DNA from: JBAJNN01 sp036881905
GTDB taxonomy: Bacteria > Pseudomonadota > Alphaproteobacteria > Rhizobiales > Im1
Length of the DNA: 64,000 nt
Assembly (NCBI GenBank): GCA_036881905.1
Contig: JBAJNN010000006.1
Span: 1 to 64,000, forward strand
Direction: 5' to 3'
In this document: positions 8,672 through 17,181 of the stretch, piece by piece
How the letters are laid out: every line of letters starts with the position of its first letter
Numbering within the stretch: the first letter of the stretch is position 1
Translations under genes and position numbers: made by a program
Notes under the pieces: generated by a model
What the model was told of the DNA's origin: nothing
The model's input: the letters and a program-made list of their open reading frames with translations, nothing else
The model's database searches: none

Positions 8672-10219
8672 CTATTCCCACTCGATGGTGCCGGGCGGCT
8701 TCGAGGTCACATCATAAACCACGCGGTTTATGCCCTTGACCTCATTGATGATCCGGGTCGAAACCCGCGACAGGAATTCATGGCCGAAGGGAAAATAATC
8801 CGCCGTCATCCCGTCGCTCGAAGTGACCGCGCGCAAGGCGCAGACGAAGTCATAAGAGCGGGCGTCGCCCATGACGCCCACGGTTTTGACCGGCAGAAGC
8901 ACGGCGAAGGCTTGCCAGACGGCGTCGTAAAGACCCGATTTGCGAAGTTCTTCCAGATAGATGGCGTCGGCCTTGCGCAATATGTCGAGCTTGTCGCGAT
9001 CGATCCGGTCGGGGATACGAATGGCAAGCCCCGGCCCCGGAAAGGGGTGGCGGGCGACAAAATGCTCCGGCAAGCCCATTTCGCGGCCCAACGCTCTTAC
9101 CTCGTCCTTGAACAGAGTGCGCAGAGGCTCGACAAGTTGCATATTCATGCGTTCGGGCAAGCCACCGACATTATGGTGCGATTTGATCGTCGCCGAAGGA
9201 CCGCCGGAATAAGACACGCTTTCAATGACATCGGGATAAAGCGTCCCTTGCGCCAAAAAATCGGCGGCGCCGATTTTTTTCGCCTCCACCTCGAAGACTT
9301 CGACGAACAGCCGACCGATAATTTTACGCTTGGCCTCGGGATCACGGATATTTTCGAGCGCACCAAGAAATTGGGCGCCGGCCTCCACCGAGATCAGAGG
9401 AATGCTGTAGGCATCGCGAAACAGCCGCGCCACCTCGTCGGCCTCGCCGAGCCGCATCAGGCCATGATCGACGAAAATACATGTCAGCCGCGCCCCGATC
9501 GCCTCATGCAGCAACACCGCCGTGACCGCCGAGTCAACGCCGCCCGACAGCGCGCAGATCACCCGCCCGGCGCCGACCTGCTTGCGAATTCGACGAATAG
9601 CCTCTTCACGGAATGACGCCATCGTCCAGTCGCTACGACAGCCAGCGATGTTCAACACGAAATTGCCGATCAACCGGGCTCCATCGGGCGTATGCACAAC
9701 CTCGGGGTGAAACTGCACCCCATAGAATTTGCGTCTTTCATCGGCAATGGCGGCAAAGGGAGCGTTATCGCTCACCGCCACGACGTCAAATCCGTCTGGA
9801 AGCGCGGTCACCCGATCGCCATGGCTCATCCACACCTGGTGACTCTCGCCGCGGGTCCACACCCCGTCGAACAGGGCGCAGTTTTTCTTCACCTCGATGA
9901 AAGCGCGGCCGAATTCGCGATGATCGCAAGCTTCAACCTCGCCGCCGAGCCGCTCGCACATGGCCTGCTGGCCGTAGCACATGCCGAGAACGGGAAGGTT
10001 TCTCGTGAATACAGCCTCGGGAGGGCGCGGCGTCGCGGCTCGCGTCACACTCGACGGGCCGCCGGAGAGGATAATGCCCTTGAGGGCGGGATCGCTCAAT
10101 GCGGCCTCGGCCTTGTCGAACGCCACAATGTCGCAATAAACCTTTTGCTCACGTACACGCCGCGCGATGAGCTGGGTCAGTTGAGAGCCGAAATCAATGA
10201 TCAGGATCCGTTCGCTCAT
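8672..10219 (-). CDS. guaA: GMP synthase (glutamine-hydrolysing)
   Basis: Converts XMP to GMP using glutamine and ATP, the last step of de novo GMP synthesis. 515 residues, close to the usual 515-525. The N-terminal class I amidotransferase domain has the nucleophile Cys81 in LGMCYGQQA and the His/Glu pair in VQFHPEV. The ATP pyrophosphatase domain has ALSGGVDSAV, and the C-terminal dimerisation domain ends TSKPPGTIEWE, the invariant GuaA terminus. I chose ATG 10219 (MSERILIIDFGSQ) although the frame is open further upstream. guaB lies on the same strand 675 bp upstream, separated by a small membrane-protein gene and parS. Confidence 0.97.
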   Translation of the reverse strand: MSERILIIDFGSQLTQLIARRVREQKVYCDIVAFDKAEAALSDPALKGIILSGGPSSVTRAATPRPPEAVFTRNLPVLGMCYGQQAMCERLGGEVEACDHREFGRAFIEVKKNCALFDGVWTRGESHQVWMSHGDRVTALPDGFDVVAVSDNAPFAAIADERRKFYGVQFHPEVVHTPDGARLIGNFVLNIAGCRSDWTMASFREEAIRRIRKQVGAGRVICALSGGVDSAVTAVLLHEAIGARLTCIFVDHGLMRLGEADEVARLFRDAYSIPLISVEAGAQFLGALENIRDPEAKRKIIGRLFVEVFEVEAKKIGAADFLAQGTLYPDVIESVSYSGGPSATIKSHHNVGGLPERMNMQLVEPLRTLFKDEVRALGREMGLPEHFVARHPFPGPGLAIRIPDRIDRDKLDILRKADAIYLEELRKSGLYDAVWQAFAVLLPVKTVGVMGDARSYDFVCALRAVTSSDGMTADYFPFGHEFLSRVSTRIINEVKGINRVVYDVTSKPPGTIEWE

Positions 10220-10259
10220 GGGCGCTGAAGTCCGGTCCGATGAATTCACCGGTCTTGTT

Positions 10260-10769
10260 TTACGACCGGGCCAGCTCGCGGCGCCAGGGCCAAAGCAGGA
10301 AAAAGGAACGCCCCCAGAACATACCGCTGACCACGCCGCCAATCGCACCATAAAGAAAACAGAATGCATTGGAATGGGCACTATCTTGATGAAGCGCCAG
10401 AAAGACCGAAATGCCGTATTTCAAACAAAAGGCGGTCAAAATCATTATCAGCGGCATTATTGAACCGGGACACTCAAGCAAGCCGGACGCCTTACTATAG
10501 CTGGTCCGATAACCGATAGCCGAATAAAGGCCGAAGCCGGAACCAAAGCCTGCCGCAGCGCCCACCAAAAAACCGCCAAAGCCGAACTCAAGGGCGGATA
10601 ACTCGGTTGCGATCGACCAGAGCGACCAGATGGAAAATATCACAGGCATTAAGGCTTGCCGCTCTATGGTCGTTTGCCTTGTGCGAAGCATCTTGATCCC
10701 TCTTGAGACCAGAACAACAAACAAGACCCAGACCCAAACCGGCGTACCATCAATAATGGAAGAAATCAT
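10260..10769 (-). CDS. Small integral membrane protein, DUF6622-like
   Basis: 169 residues, about four to five hydrophobic helices, no catalytic motif. The N-terminus MISSIIDGTPVWVWVLFVVL followed by SRGIKMLRTRQTT resembles the DUF6622 family of unknown function, whose members typically begin with a short loop, a PxWVW helix and a basic LRxR turn. A glycine-rich helix (FGFGGFLVGAAAGFGSGFG) follows. It sits between guaA (40 bp downstream) and parS/guaB on the same strand. The family assignment is from memory of the N-terminal pattern and is tentative; no function should be assumed. Confidence 0.6.
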   Translation of the reverse strand: MISSIIDGTPVWVWVLFVVLVSRGIKMLRTRQTTIERQALMPVIFSIWSLWSIATELSALEFGFGGFLVGAAAGFGSGFGLYSAIGYRTSYSKASGLLECPGSIMPLIMILTAFCLKYGISVFLALHQDSAHSNAFCFLYGAIGGVVSGMFWGRSFFLLWPWRRELARS

Positions 10770-10818
10770 TGTGCAACGTCCCTTTTGCTAATGTAAGCCC
10801 GTATATTATCTAGCAGAG

Positions 10819-10834
10819 TGTTTCACGTGAAACA
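10819..10834. other. parS: ParB centromere site
   Basis: The 16-bp sequence TGTTTCACGTGAAACA is a perfect palindrome and an exact match to the consensus chromosomal parS site bound by ParB/Spo0J. It lies in the 124-bp gap between the DUF6622-like gene and guaB, outside coding sequence. It nucleates ParB spreading for chromosome segregation and SMC loading. No parA or parB gene is in this window. I saw no second exact copy. Confidence 0.93.
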
Positions 10835-10893
10835 AGTGGTGAGAGTGAAAATGATGCCTGGAGGCATGATCGGTCGATTGTGGTCATAAGTGT

Positions 10894-12393
10894 TTACATC
10901 CGGCCTGGATAGTTGGGCGATTCGCGCGTTATGGTCACATCGTGAACATGGCTTTCGCGCATGCCGGCCGGCGAAACGCGGATGAACCGGGCGCGTTTAT
11001 GAAAATCCGCGATGGTGGCGGATCCGGTATAGCCCATCGCCGCGCGCAAGCCCCCGATAAGTTGATGCAGAACCCCCGCCACCGGCCCCTTATACGGCAC
11101 TTGCCCCTCGATGCCCTCCGGGACCAGTTTAAGCGTGTCCTTGACCTCCTGCTGAAAGTAGCGATCGGCGGAGCCGCGGGCCATGGCGCCAAGCGACCCC
11201 ATGCCGCGATAGCTTTTGTAGCCGCGCCCCTGATGGAGGAACACCTCGCCCGGGCTTTCATCGGTGCCGGCAAGCAATGACCCCACCATGGCGCAATGGC
11301 CGCCGGCGGCGATCGCCTTGGCGAGGTCTCCGGAATATCTGATACCGCCATCGGCGATGATGGGAACGCCGGAGCCTTCGGCGGCCCGCGAGCACTCCAT
11401 TATGGCGTTCAATTGCGGCACGCCGACGCCGGCCACGATGCGCGTGGTGCAGATGGAGCCCGGGCCAATACCAACTTTGATCGCATCGGCGCCGGCATCG
11501 ATCAAGGCCCTGACGGCTTCCGCGGTCGCCACATTCCCGGCGATGATCTCAAGCCCGTTATGAGCGCGTTTGATGCGCCCAACCTGCCCTATGACACGGC
11601 GGGAATGCCCGTGGGCGGTATCGACCACCACGATGTCAACCCCGGCCCGCGCCAGAAGGTCGGCGCGCTCATAATCCTCCTCGCCAGCGCCGACCGCCGC
11701 GGCAACCCGTAAACGGCCCTGGGAATCCTTGGCGGCATTGGGGTAACGCGCCGCCTTTTCTATATCCTTGACGGTAATCAGGCCGACGCAATGATAGTCG
11801 TCGTCAACCACCAGCAATTTTTCAATGCGGTTCTTGTGGAGCAGACGTTTAGCCTCGGCGCCATCGACCGATTCCGTAACGGTCACAAGATTCCCGCTCG
11901 TCATGAACGCGCTGACCGGCTGGCTCAGATCGGTTGCGAAACGCACATCGCGGTTGGTCAAAATGCCGACCAACCGCCCGCCCTCGACGCCGCCATGGCC
12001 GTGTTCGGTCACCGGGATGCTGGAAATGCCGTGGTTTTCCATCATGGAAATAGCCTGAGCCAGCGGGGCTTGCGGCGCGATGGTGACGGGATCGACCACC
12101 ATGCCGGATTCGAATTTCTTGACCAGACGCACATGGTTCGCCTGTTCCGACGCGGGCATATTGCGATGCAATACGCCGAGACCGCCGACCTGCGCCATGG
12201 CGATGGCAAGCGGCGCCTCGGTCACCGTATCCATGGCCGAGGAAATGAGGGGAATTTTAAGGGCGATGTCGCGCGTAACCTGCGTCCCGACCTCGACCTC
12301 GCCGGGAAGGACGGATGATGCGGCAGGTTTGAGCAGCACATCGTCAAAGGTGAGATAAACCGGCAGTGACGATGTATCGTCAACTTTTGCCAT
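10894..12393 (-). CDS. guaB: IMP dehydrogenase
   Basis: Oxidises IMP to XMP with NAD+, the committed step to GMP. 499 residues from ATG 12393, which has GGAGG 7 nt upstream; a longer frame to 12486 lacks such a site. The (beta/alpha)8 barrel is interrupted by a tandem CBS regulatory insert (about residues 95-220). The catalytic loop GIGPGSICTTRIV holds the nucleophile Cys315, and the flap GSLGAMARGSADRYFQ follows. It acts directly before GuaA, encoded further down the same strand, although parS separates them, so they may be separate transcription units. Confidence 0.97.
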   Translation of the reverse strand: MAKVDDTSSLPVYLTFDDVLLKPAASSVLPGEVEVGTQVTRDIALKIPLISSAMDTVTEAPLAIAMAQVGGLGVLHRNMPASEQANHVRLVKKFESGMVVDPVTIAPQAPLAQAISMMENHGISSIPVTEHGHGGVEGGRLVGILTNRDVRFATDLSQPVSAFMTSGNLVTVTESVDGAEAKRLLHKNRIEKLLVVDDDYHCVGLITVKDIEKAARYPNAAKDSQGRLRVAAAVGAGEEDYERADLLARAGVDIVVVDTAHGHSRRVIGQVGRIKRAHNGLEIIAGNVATAEAVRALIDAGADAIKVGIGPGSICTTRIVAGVGVPQLNAIMECSRAAEGSGVPIIADGGIRYSGDLAKAIAAGGHCAMVGSLLAGTDESPGEVFLHQGRGYKSYRGMGSLGAMARGSADRYFQQEVKDTLKLVPEGIEGQVPYKGPVAGVLHQLIGGLRAAMGYTGSATIADFHKRARFIRVSPAGMRESHVHDVTITRESPNYPGRM

Positions 12394-12583
12394 GCGCCAA
12401 CCTCCAAGGGCTATGACCGAACCGGTCTTTTCGATCGGGGGACCGGAAAGCGCCGCCATGAACGGAAAAACCAGAGCCTGCGCCATACAGGCCGGCGGTC
12501 ATGTCTAACACCGCCCGACCGTTTCACAAAATGTTTTTCCCTGAGCACTCGAACGCAGTTGCGCGTACACGCAGCCATGATGC

Positions 12584-13345
12584 TCAGCTTCTCAGTCGGT
12601 AACCGGTCTTGAAGATCCATGCCGTCACGACAAGACAAAGGCCCATGAACAGCACGATCATGGCGATGCTCCAGCCCACGCCGACATCGGATTGGCCGTA
12701 AAAACTCCAGCGGAACCCGCTGACCAGATAGACAACGGGATTGAACAACGTCACTTTCCGCCAAAAGGCCGGCAACATATCGATGGAATAGAAGCTGCCG
12801 CCGAGAAAGGTCAAAGGTGTTATGACGATCAGCGGCACGAGTTGCACACCCTCGAAATTGTCGGCGCAGATGCCGATGATAAAGCCCAGAAGGCTAAAAG
12901 TCATTGCCGTTAGAACAAGGAACGCCGCCATCCACAGCGGATGAAGAATCTCAAGCGGCACAAACCGGCTGGCGGTCATCAAGATAATCAAACCAATCAT
13001 GACTGCTTTGGTGGCGGCGGCGCCGACATAGGCGATGATGATTTCGAGCCATGAAATGGGGGCGGAGAGAATTTCATAGATGGTGCCGGTATATTTCGGC
13101 AGATAAATGCCGAAAGCGGCATTGGCGATGCTCTGCGTCAACAAGGACAGCATCATCAAGCCCGGCACGATGAAGGCGCCGTAACTGACCCCGCCGATTT
13201 CGGTCATCCGCGAGCCGATCACCGTGCCGAAAACGACGAAGTAGAGCGAGGTCGAGATGATCGGCGCCGCCAGGCTCTGAATCAGGGTGCGCCCGGTGCG
13301 TTTCATCTCGAAACGATAGATTGACCCGATAGCCGGAAGATTCAT
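12584..13345 (-). CDS. ABC-2 type exporter permease
   Basis: 253-residue membrane subunit of an ABC-2 exporter (YadH/NodJ-like group). About six transmembrane helices; it shows the family stretches PGLMMLSLLTQSIANAAFG, the loop EILSAPISW and LTFLGGSFYSIDMLP near the C-terminal half. Its start overlaps the stop of the ATPase gene by 4 bases (13342-13345), so the two are translationally coupled and form one exporter. The substrate cannot be read from sequence; relatives have been linked to export of lipids, polysaccharide precursors or drugs. Confidence 0.88.
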   Translation of the reverse strand: MNLPAIGSIYRFEMKRTGRTLIQSLAAPIISTSLYFVVFGTVIGSRMTEIGGVSYGAFIVPGLMMLSLLTQSIANAAFGIYLPKYTGTIYEILSAPISWLEIIIAYVGAAATKAVMIGLIILMTASRFVPLEILHPLWMAAFLVLTAMTFSLLGFIIGICADNFEGVQLVPLIVITPLTFLGGSFYSIDMLPAFWRKVTLFNPVVYLVSGFRWSFYGQSDVGVGWSIAMIVLFMGLCLVVTAWIFKTGYRLRS

Positions 13346-14268
13346 AGTTCCCCCCTCACCAGAAGCATAAAAATGTCCTCAAGAGAACTCTGCGTCGTCT
13401 GAATGTCGCTAAAAGCAATGCCGGCCGCGCTCAGATCCTTGAGTAATGCGGTAATCCCCGTTCTCTCACTTTGCGTATCATAGCTGTAGATAAGCTGCGA
13501 ACCCTTATCGGCGAGTTCAAGACCGTGGGCGGCCAGCTCGTCGGGGATACGATCGAGCGGAGAGCGCAACACAAGTTTCAACTGTTTGCGAGCAAGCTTG
13601 CGCATGATCTCGGCTTTCTCCTCGACCAGAATAAGCTCACCCTTGTTGATGACGCCGATCCGGTCGGCCATTTCTTCCGCCTCTTCAATGTAGTGGGTGG
13701 TCAGAATGATGGTCACGCCACTGTCACGCAGAGAACGCACCACATCCCACATCTCGCGGCGCAATTCGACGTCGATGCCCGCCGTCGGCTCGTCGAGAAA
13801 CAGAATATCGGGCTGGTGCGAAAGGGCCTTGGCGATCATGACCCGGCGTTTCATGCCGCCCGACAGCGTTCTGATCTGGGCCTTTCTTTTGTCCCATAAA
13901 GCAAGGTTTTTCAGAACCGTTTCCAGATAGGCGCGATCCGGCTTCCTTGCGAACAGGCCGCGGCTGAAGCTTACCGTAGCCCATACGGTCTCAAAGGAAT
14001 CCGTGGCTAGCTCCTGGGGGACGAGGCCGATTTTCGCGCGCGCCGCGCGCGCCTGTCTCACAACATCGTATCCGCCCGCCAGCACCGTCCCCGCACTTGC
14101 GTTCACGAGCCCGCAGATAATGCCGATCAGCGTGGTTTTTCCGGCGCCATTGGGACCAAGAAGGGCGAATATTTCCCCTTGGCGAATGTCAAGGTCAATG
14201 TTGTTCAGAGCCTTGAAACCCGAAGCATAGGTCTTGGACAGGTTCGATATGGCGATCATGGGTTGCAT
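13342..14268 (-). CDS. ABC exporter ATP-binding protein (YadG-like)
   Basis: 308-residue ATPase partner of the downstream ABC-2 permease. Walker A LLGPNGAGKTTL (about 36-47), Q loop VPQE, signature LSGGMKRRVMIAKAL, Walker B ILFLDEPTAGID and the switch His in TTHYIEEAEEMAD are all present. The C-terminal extension (about 220-308) is the extra domain common to DrrA/NodI-type exporters. ATG at 14268; a second ATG three codons on is possible. No nearby biosynthetic gene hints at the substrate. Confidence 0.9.
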   Translation of the reverse strand: MQPMIAISNLSKTYASGFKALNNIDLDIRQGEIFALLGPNGAGKTTLIGIICGLVNASAGTVLAGGYDVVRQARAARAKIGLVPQELATDSFETVWATVSFSRGLFARKPDRAYLETVLKNLALWDKRKAQIRTLSGGMKRRVMIAKALSHQPDILFLDEPTAGIDVELRREMWDVVRSLRDSGVTIILTTHYIEEAEEMADRIGVINKGELILVEEKAEIMRKLARKQLKLVLRSPLDRIPDELAAHGLELADKGSQLIYSYDTQSERTGITALLKDLSAAGIAFSDIQTTQSSLEDIFMLLVRGEL

Positions 14269-14280
14269 GGCGCAAGTGAA

Positions 14281-14370
14281 TCATCCATCGGCAAAAACCG
14301 TTTCAGGCGGGACCGGCAAACCCTCTTCCTCCCAACCGTAATGCCTGCCAGCATAAGCAGGATGTTTCAT
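14281..14370 (-). CDS. Possible 29-residue peptide
   Basis: Short frame from ATG 14370 with AAGGA 8 nt upstream: the peptide begins MKHPAYAGRHYGWEEEGLP and ends with TVFADG. It is soluble, rich in aromatic residues, and fits between the GNAT gene and the ABC ATPase on the same strand. I do not recognise it. The good ribosome-binding spacing is the only argument for translation. Confidence 0.25.
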   Translation of the reverse strand: MKHPAYAGRHYGWEEEGLPVPPETVFADG

Positions 14371-14412
14371 TGTTCTTGTCCTTCGCCCCGCTGTCAAGCC
14401 CGCGCCATTGGG

Positions 14413-14958
14413 TTACAGGCTTTTCACAAAATCTTCCCGCGGCAATTCGGTCCGGATGGCAGGCACCGTGGCCCTGCGCGCCAGGCTGAAACACTCTCCC
14501 TCGCCAACGGCGCGGAAACCGAGTTTTTCCATGACCTTAAGGGAAGCCGGATTTTCCGCCATCGCTTCACTGGTCAAAAGGGCATGATCGGTGTTTTGGA
14601 AAAACCAACCTATCGCCGCCCGCACCGCCTCGCTCATGAACCCCCGGCCCCAAAAGGGCCGACCCAGCCAATAGCCAAGCTGCGGGGTCTTCCGTAACTT
14701 GTCGAAACCGAGACAGCCGACCATCCGGCCGTCATGATCGATGCAAAAGACGAGCCCATCGGCTTGCGCCCGGTCGGCCCAATTTTCGGCCGCCTTGGCG
14801 AGAAACGCTTTTCCGGTTTCCAGATCATAGGGATAAGACACGCGCGCGAGCATTTTGGCGACGTCATAATCGTCGAGAAGCTCCGCGCAACGATCCAGAT
14901 CCTCAGGGCGCGGCCCCCGCAGGACCAGCCTTTCCGTCTCAATCAGCGGTGCAGTCAT
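14413..14958 (-). CDS. GNAT N-acetyltransferase, RimJ/RimL type
   Basis: 181-residue acetyl-CoA-dependent acetyltransferase of the RimJ/RimL/Acetyltransf_3 group. It opens APLIETERLVLRGPRPEDLD, the usual first strand of these enzymes, and has the acetyl-CoA loop region LGYWLGRPFWGRGFMSEAV (about residues 93-111), then SLKVMEKLGFRAVGE near the C-terminus. ATG 14958 follows a GGGGGA purine stretch; a longer frame to 15024 adds 22 residues with no family match. Substrate unknown: relatives acetylate ribosomal-protein N-termini, amino acids or antibiotics. Confidence 0.85.
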   Translation of the reverse strand: MTAPLIETERLVLRGPRPEDLDRCAELLDDYDVAKMLARVSYPYDLETGKAFLAKAAENWADRAQADGLVFCIDHDGRMVGCLGFDKLRKTPQLGYWLGRPFWGRGFMSEAVRAAIGWFFQNTDHALLTSEAMAENPASLKVMEKLGFRAVGEGECFSLARRATVPAIRTELPREDFVKSL

Positions 14959-15216
14959 GACCAATTCCCCCACGGTTTTAGAATCGGGCCGTTCCAGCCG
15001 GCAAGACCAATAGCGAACCGACATCCTTACTCTGGTGTTCGGAGGGCCTTAACATGAAGCCACAGCCCGACGCAAGGCGATGTTTCAGGAAAGGTGGGAG
15101 CATAAAAATTCGAAAAAGACCCCATGGCAGGCCGCCCATGCCGACCGACATATTCTCAGAGCGCGTCCGGTGAAACCCGGATCGCCCGACGTGCTCTTAA
15201 GCTTTTTATTTTGGCC

Positions 15217-15261
15217 GCATAATCTTATTCGTCCTCGCCTTCTCTCCAGATCGGATTATGC
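15217..15261. repeat. Single palindromic intergenic repeat (GCATAATC type)
   Basis: 45-bp element with 8-bp inverted ends, GCATAATC (15217-15224) and GATTATGC (15254-15261), enclosing TCTCTCC-AGATCG. The same design recurs at 15421-15464 (opposite orientation), 19506-19550 and, diverged, 41895-41944. Confidence 0.75.
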
Positions 15262-15419
15262 TTTTTAAGTTTCCGTTTTTACGCAATTTCGGACGGAAAA
15301 GTGGTGCGACCACTGCGGGTGGTGCAACCACCGCGGGTGGCGCGGCCACGCCGTCCGGCGCTCACCTTGTCTTAAGGAATTACTCTGACGCTATTGACAT
15401 AATCTCGGGCAAACGCTAG
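15258..15419 (+). CDS. Doubtful small frame between two repeat copies (53 aa)
   Basis: ATG 15258 lies in the right arm of the 15217-15261 repeat, and the TAG stop lies in the first bases of the composite repeat at 15417. The protein starts MLFKFPFLRNFGRKSG, then runs through a Gly/Ala/Thr tandem (GATTAG twice and a diverged third) and ends with NYSDAIDIISGKR. No good ribosome-binding site is visible and no family is recognised. It may be a chance frame or a fragment of a lost gene. Confidence 0.2.
   Translation: MLFKFPFLRNFGRKSGATTAGGATTAGGAATPSGAHLVLRNYSDAIDIISGKR
15306..15359 (+). repeat. 18-bp tandem repeat, three units
   Basis: Two near-identical 18-bp units (15306-15323, 15324-15341; three mismatches) and a diverged third (15342-15359). 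The unit, roughly GCAACCACCGCGGGTGGT, is itself nearly self-complementary (ACCACC/GGTGGT), so each copy could fold. It encodes GATTAG in the +3-phase frame starting at 15258. Confidence 0.65.
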
Positions 15420-15522
15420 AGCATAATCCGAGCCGGAGAGAACCGAAGAAGATCAAGATTATGCTTACAAAGCAAAACGTTAGAGTGGTATTGCGATTCA
15501 ATTTGAACGCAATCCGCTCTAG
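15417..15522. repeat. Composite two-palindrome intergenic element, copy 1
   Basis: 106-bp element: first palindrome GCATAATC...GATTATGC (15421-15464), a 15-bp spacer, then a second palindrome (15480-15522) that opens TTAGAGTGG, closes CCGCTCTAG and has the nested arms ATTGCG/CGCAAT. The same order is seen at 25302-25405 and 41891-42006. Design and size resemble Rhizobiales intergenic mosaic elements (RIME). Confidence 0.75.
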
Positions 15523-15644
15523 TCTGTTTCCACTCTTGATTTCAGTGCGACCCAAACCGTGATCGCCCTCTGCCCGCACAGCACTCAGGACGATTTCGCA
15601 AGGCCGTTTTGTACCGACGTGAGCGATGCGCGTCGGATGTTTCC

Positions 15645-17051
15645 ATGAACCGCAAATATATCATTGCCCTGACCGTTGCCTGCGCCCTGTTCATGCAGGT
15701 TCTCGATACGACGGTTCTGGGAACCGCCCTGCCGACCATCGCCATGGCCTTTGGCGAGAGTGTCGTCAGATTGCACCTAGCGATGACGGCCTATCTTTTG
15801 GCCGTTGTCGTGTTCATGCCACTATCGGGGTGGTTGGCGGATCGCTGGGGGGCGCGCGCCATTTTCCAGGGCGCCGTCGGTGTTTTTACCGTTTCATCGA
15901 TCGCCTGCGGTCTGGCCAACGACCTCGATACGCTGGTGCTCGCGCGCATTGCTCAAGGCGCGGGCGGCGCGATGATGGTGCCGGTCGGGCGGCTGGTGCT
16001 GATCCGCTCGGTCCCCAAAAGCGAGTTCGTCAGAGCCACCGTCTGGGTGACCACGCCCGCTTCCATCGCCCCGATTCTCGGTCCAGTCCTCGGCGGCGTC
16101 ATGTCAACTTACGCTTCATGGCGCTGGATTTTCTGGATCAATATTCCCGTGGGGGTTATCGGCATTCTCATGGCGGCGCTCTTCATGGACAATTCTTGCG
16201 AAAACAAGGTCACGCGATTCGATACAAGGGGCTTCATCTTGGCGGGCAGCGGATTTTTCGGCCTCGTTTACACGCTGGAAATGTTCAACGAAGGGATGTT
16301 GTCATTCGGCGTCATCATGATCACGGCCCTATGCAGCATCGCCGCCATCGGCGTCTATGTGTTGCACGCCCGCCGCAGATCCGATCCGATCGTCAATGTT
16401 GCCCTGCTGGCGATTCCCACCTTCAGAGCCAGTCTGGTCGGTGGCACGCTGTTTCGCTCCGGGGTCGGCGCCACGCCGTTTCTTCTGCCGCTCATGTTGC
16501 AGACTGGCCTCGACCACGACCCGGTTCAGGCGGGGGGAATCATGACCTTTATCGCCCTCGGCGCTCTCGCCATGAAAGGCTTCGCCGAGCGCCTGTTGCG
16601 GCGCTACGGGTTTCGCAAGGCCATCTGTCGGGCGGCGCTGCTCGGCGCGTTCATGGTTGCGGCATGCGCCTTTTTCACCCGGCAAACGCCATGGTGGATC
16701 ATCATTGTCGTCATGCTGGCGAGCGGTTGTTCACGCTCCTTGCTCTTTACCGGGATCAACGCCCTCATTTACAGCGACGTCGCGACGAAAGACTACGGTT
16801 CGGCCACCGGTTTCTTCAGTCTGATCCAGCAGTTTTCGTGGTTGTTCGGCATCGGCCTGGGGGCTGCGGCCCTGACGCTGGCGCAGACGGTCAATGACGC
16901 GCGGACTCCGTCACTCTCCGATTTTCACTCCGTTTTCCTCGGGGTCGCGCTGTTGACGGCCTCTTCGGCCCTTATCTTCATGCGGATCGACCGCACCGCC
17001 GGTCATAATCTCATTCGCGGCAGGCCCCCCGAACCCTGCCGGAAGGAATAA
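15645..17051 (+). CDS. MFS drug exporter, DHA2 (EmrB/QacA) family
   Basis: 468-residue proton-driven exporter of the 14-helix DHA2 group. Helix 1 carries FMQVLDTTVLGTALPTIA, the D-x-T-x-x-x-x-A-L-P-x-I signature; the motif A loop reads LSGWLADRWGARAIF; and motif C of antiporters appears as PILGPVLGGVM. ATG 15645 begins MNRKYIIALTVACALF, a natural first helix; an alternative TTG at 15609 would add 12 residues. No emrA-type adaptor or regulator is adjacent. Substrate unknown; multidrug export is the family expectation. Confidence 0.88.
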   Translation: MNRKYIIALTVACALFMQVLDTTVLGTALPTIAMAFGESVVRLHLAMTAYLLAVVVFMPLSGWLADRWGARAIFQGAVGVFTVSSIACGLANDLDTLVLARIAQGAGGAMMVPVGRLVLIRSVPKSEFVRATVWVTTPASIAPILGPVLGGVMSTYASWRWIFWINIPVGVIGILMAALFMDNSCENKVTRFDTRGFILAGSGFFGLVYTLEMFNEGMLSFGVIMITALCSIAAIGVYVLHARRRSDPIVNVALLAIPTFRASLVGGTLFRSGVGATPFLLPLMLQTGLDHDPVQAGGIMTFIALGALAMKGFAERLLRRYGFRKAICRAALLGAFMVAACAFFTRQTPWWIIIVVMLASGCSRSLLFTGINALIYSDVATKDYGSATGFFSLIQQFSWLFGIGLGAAALTLAQTVNDARTPSLSDFHSVFLGVALLTASSALIFMRIDRTAGHNLIRGRPPEPCRKE

Positions 17052-17181
17052 CGCCCATACGTATGTCCAGGACACAATTCCGCAAAGGCGCTTGCTTCAC
17101 GCTCCCGTCCACCTTGCGGTTGAAATAAGGCTTTGGTGGCTTGCAAATCTGACCCGATGTCGCTCGTGCAATGGATCGCCG

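Larger units (their letters stand above)
14959..15644. other. Repeat-rich intergenic region
   Basis: A 686-bp gap between divergent GNAT and MFS genes. It holds a single GCATAATC palindrome (15217-15261), a small frame with 18-bp tandem repeats (15258-15419) and a two-palindrome composite element (15417-15522), each listed separately. In 14959-15216 and 15523-15644 I see no RNA gene or conserved gene; the promoters of both flanking genes should be here. Confidence 0.7.

Noticed and set aside
15645..17051. MFS gene and the 24637-25243 remnant as recent duplicates
   Set aside because: Their helix-1 and helix-2 sequences differ strongly; they are separate DHA2 lineages.
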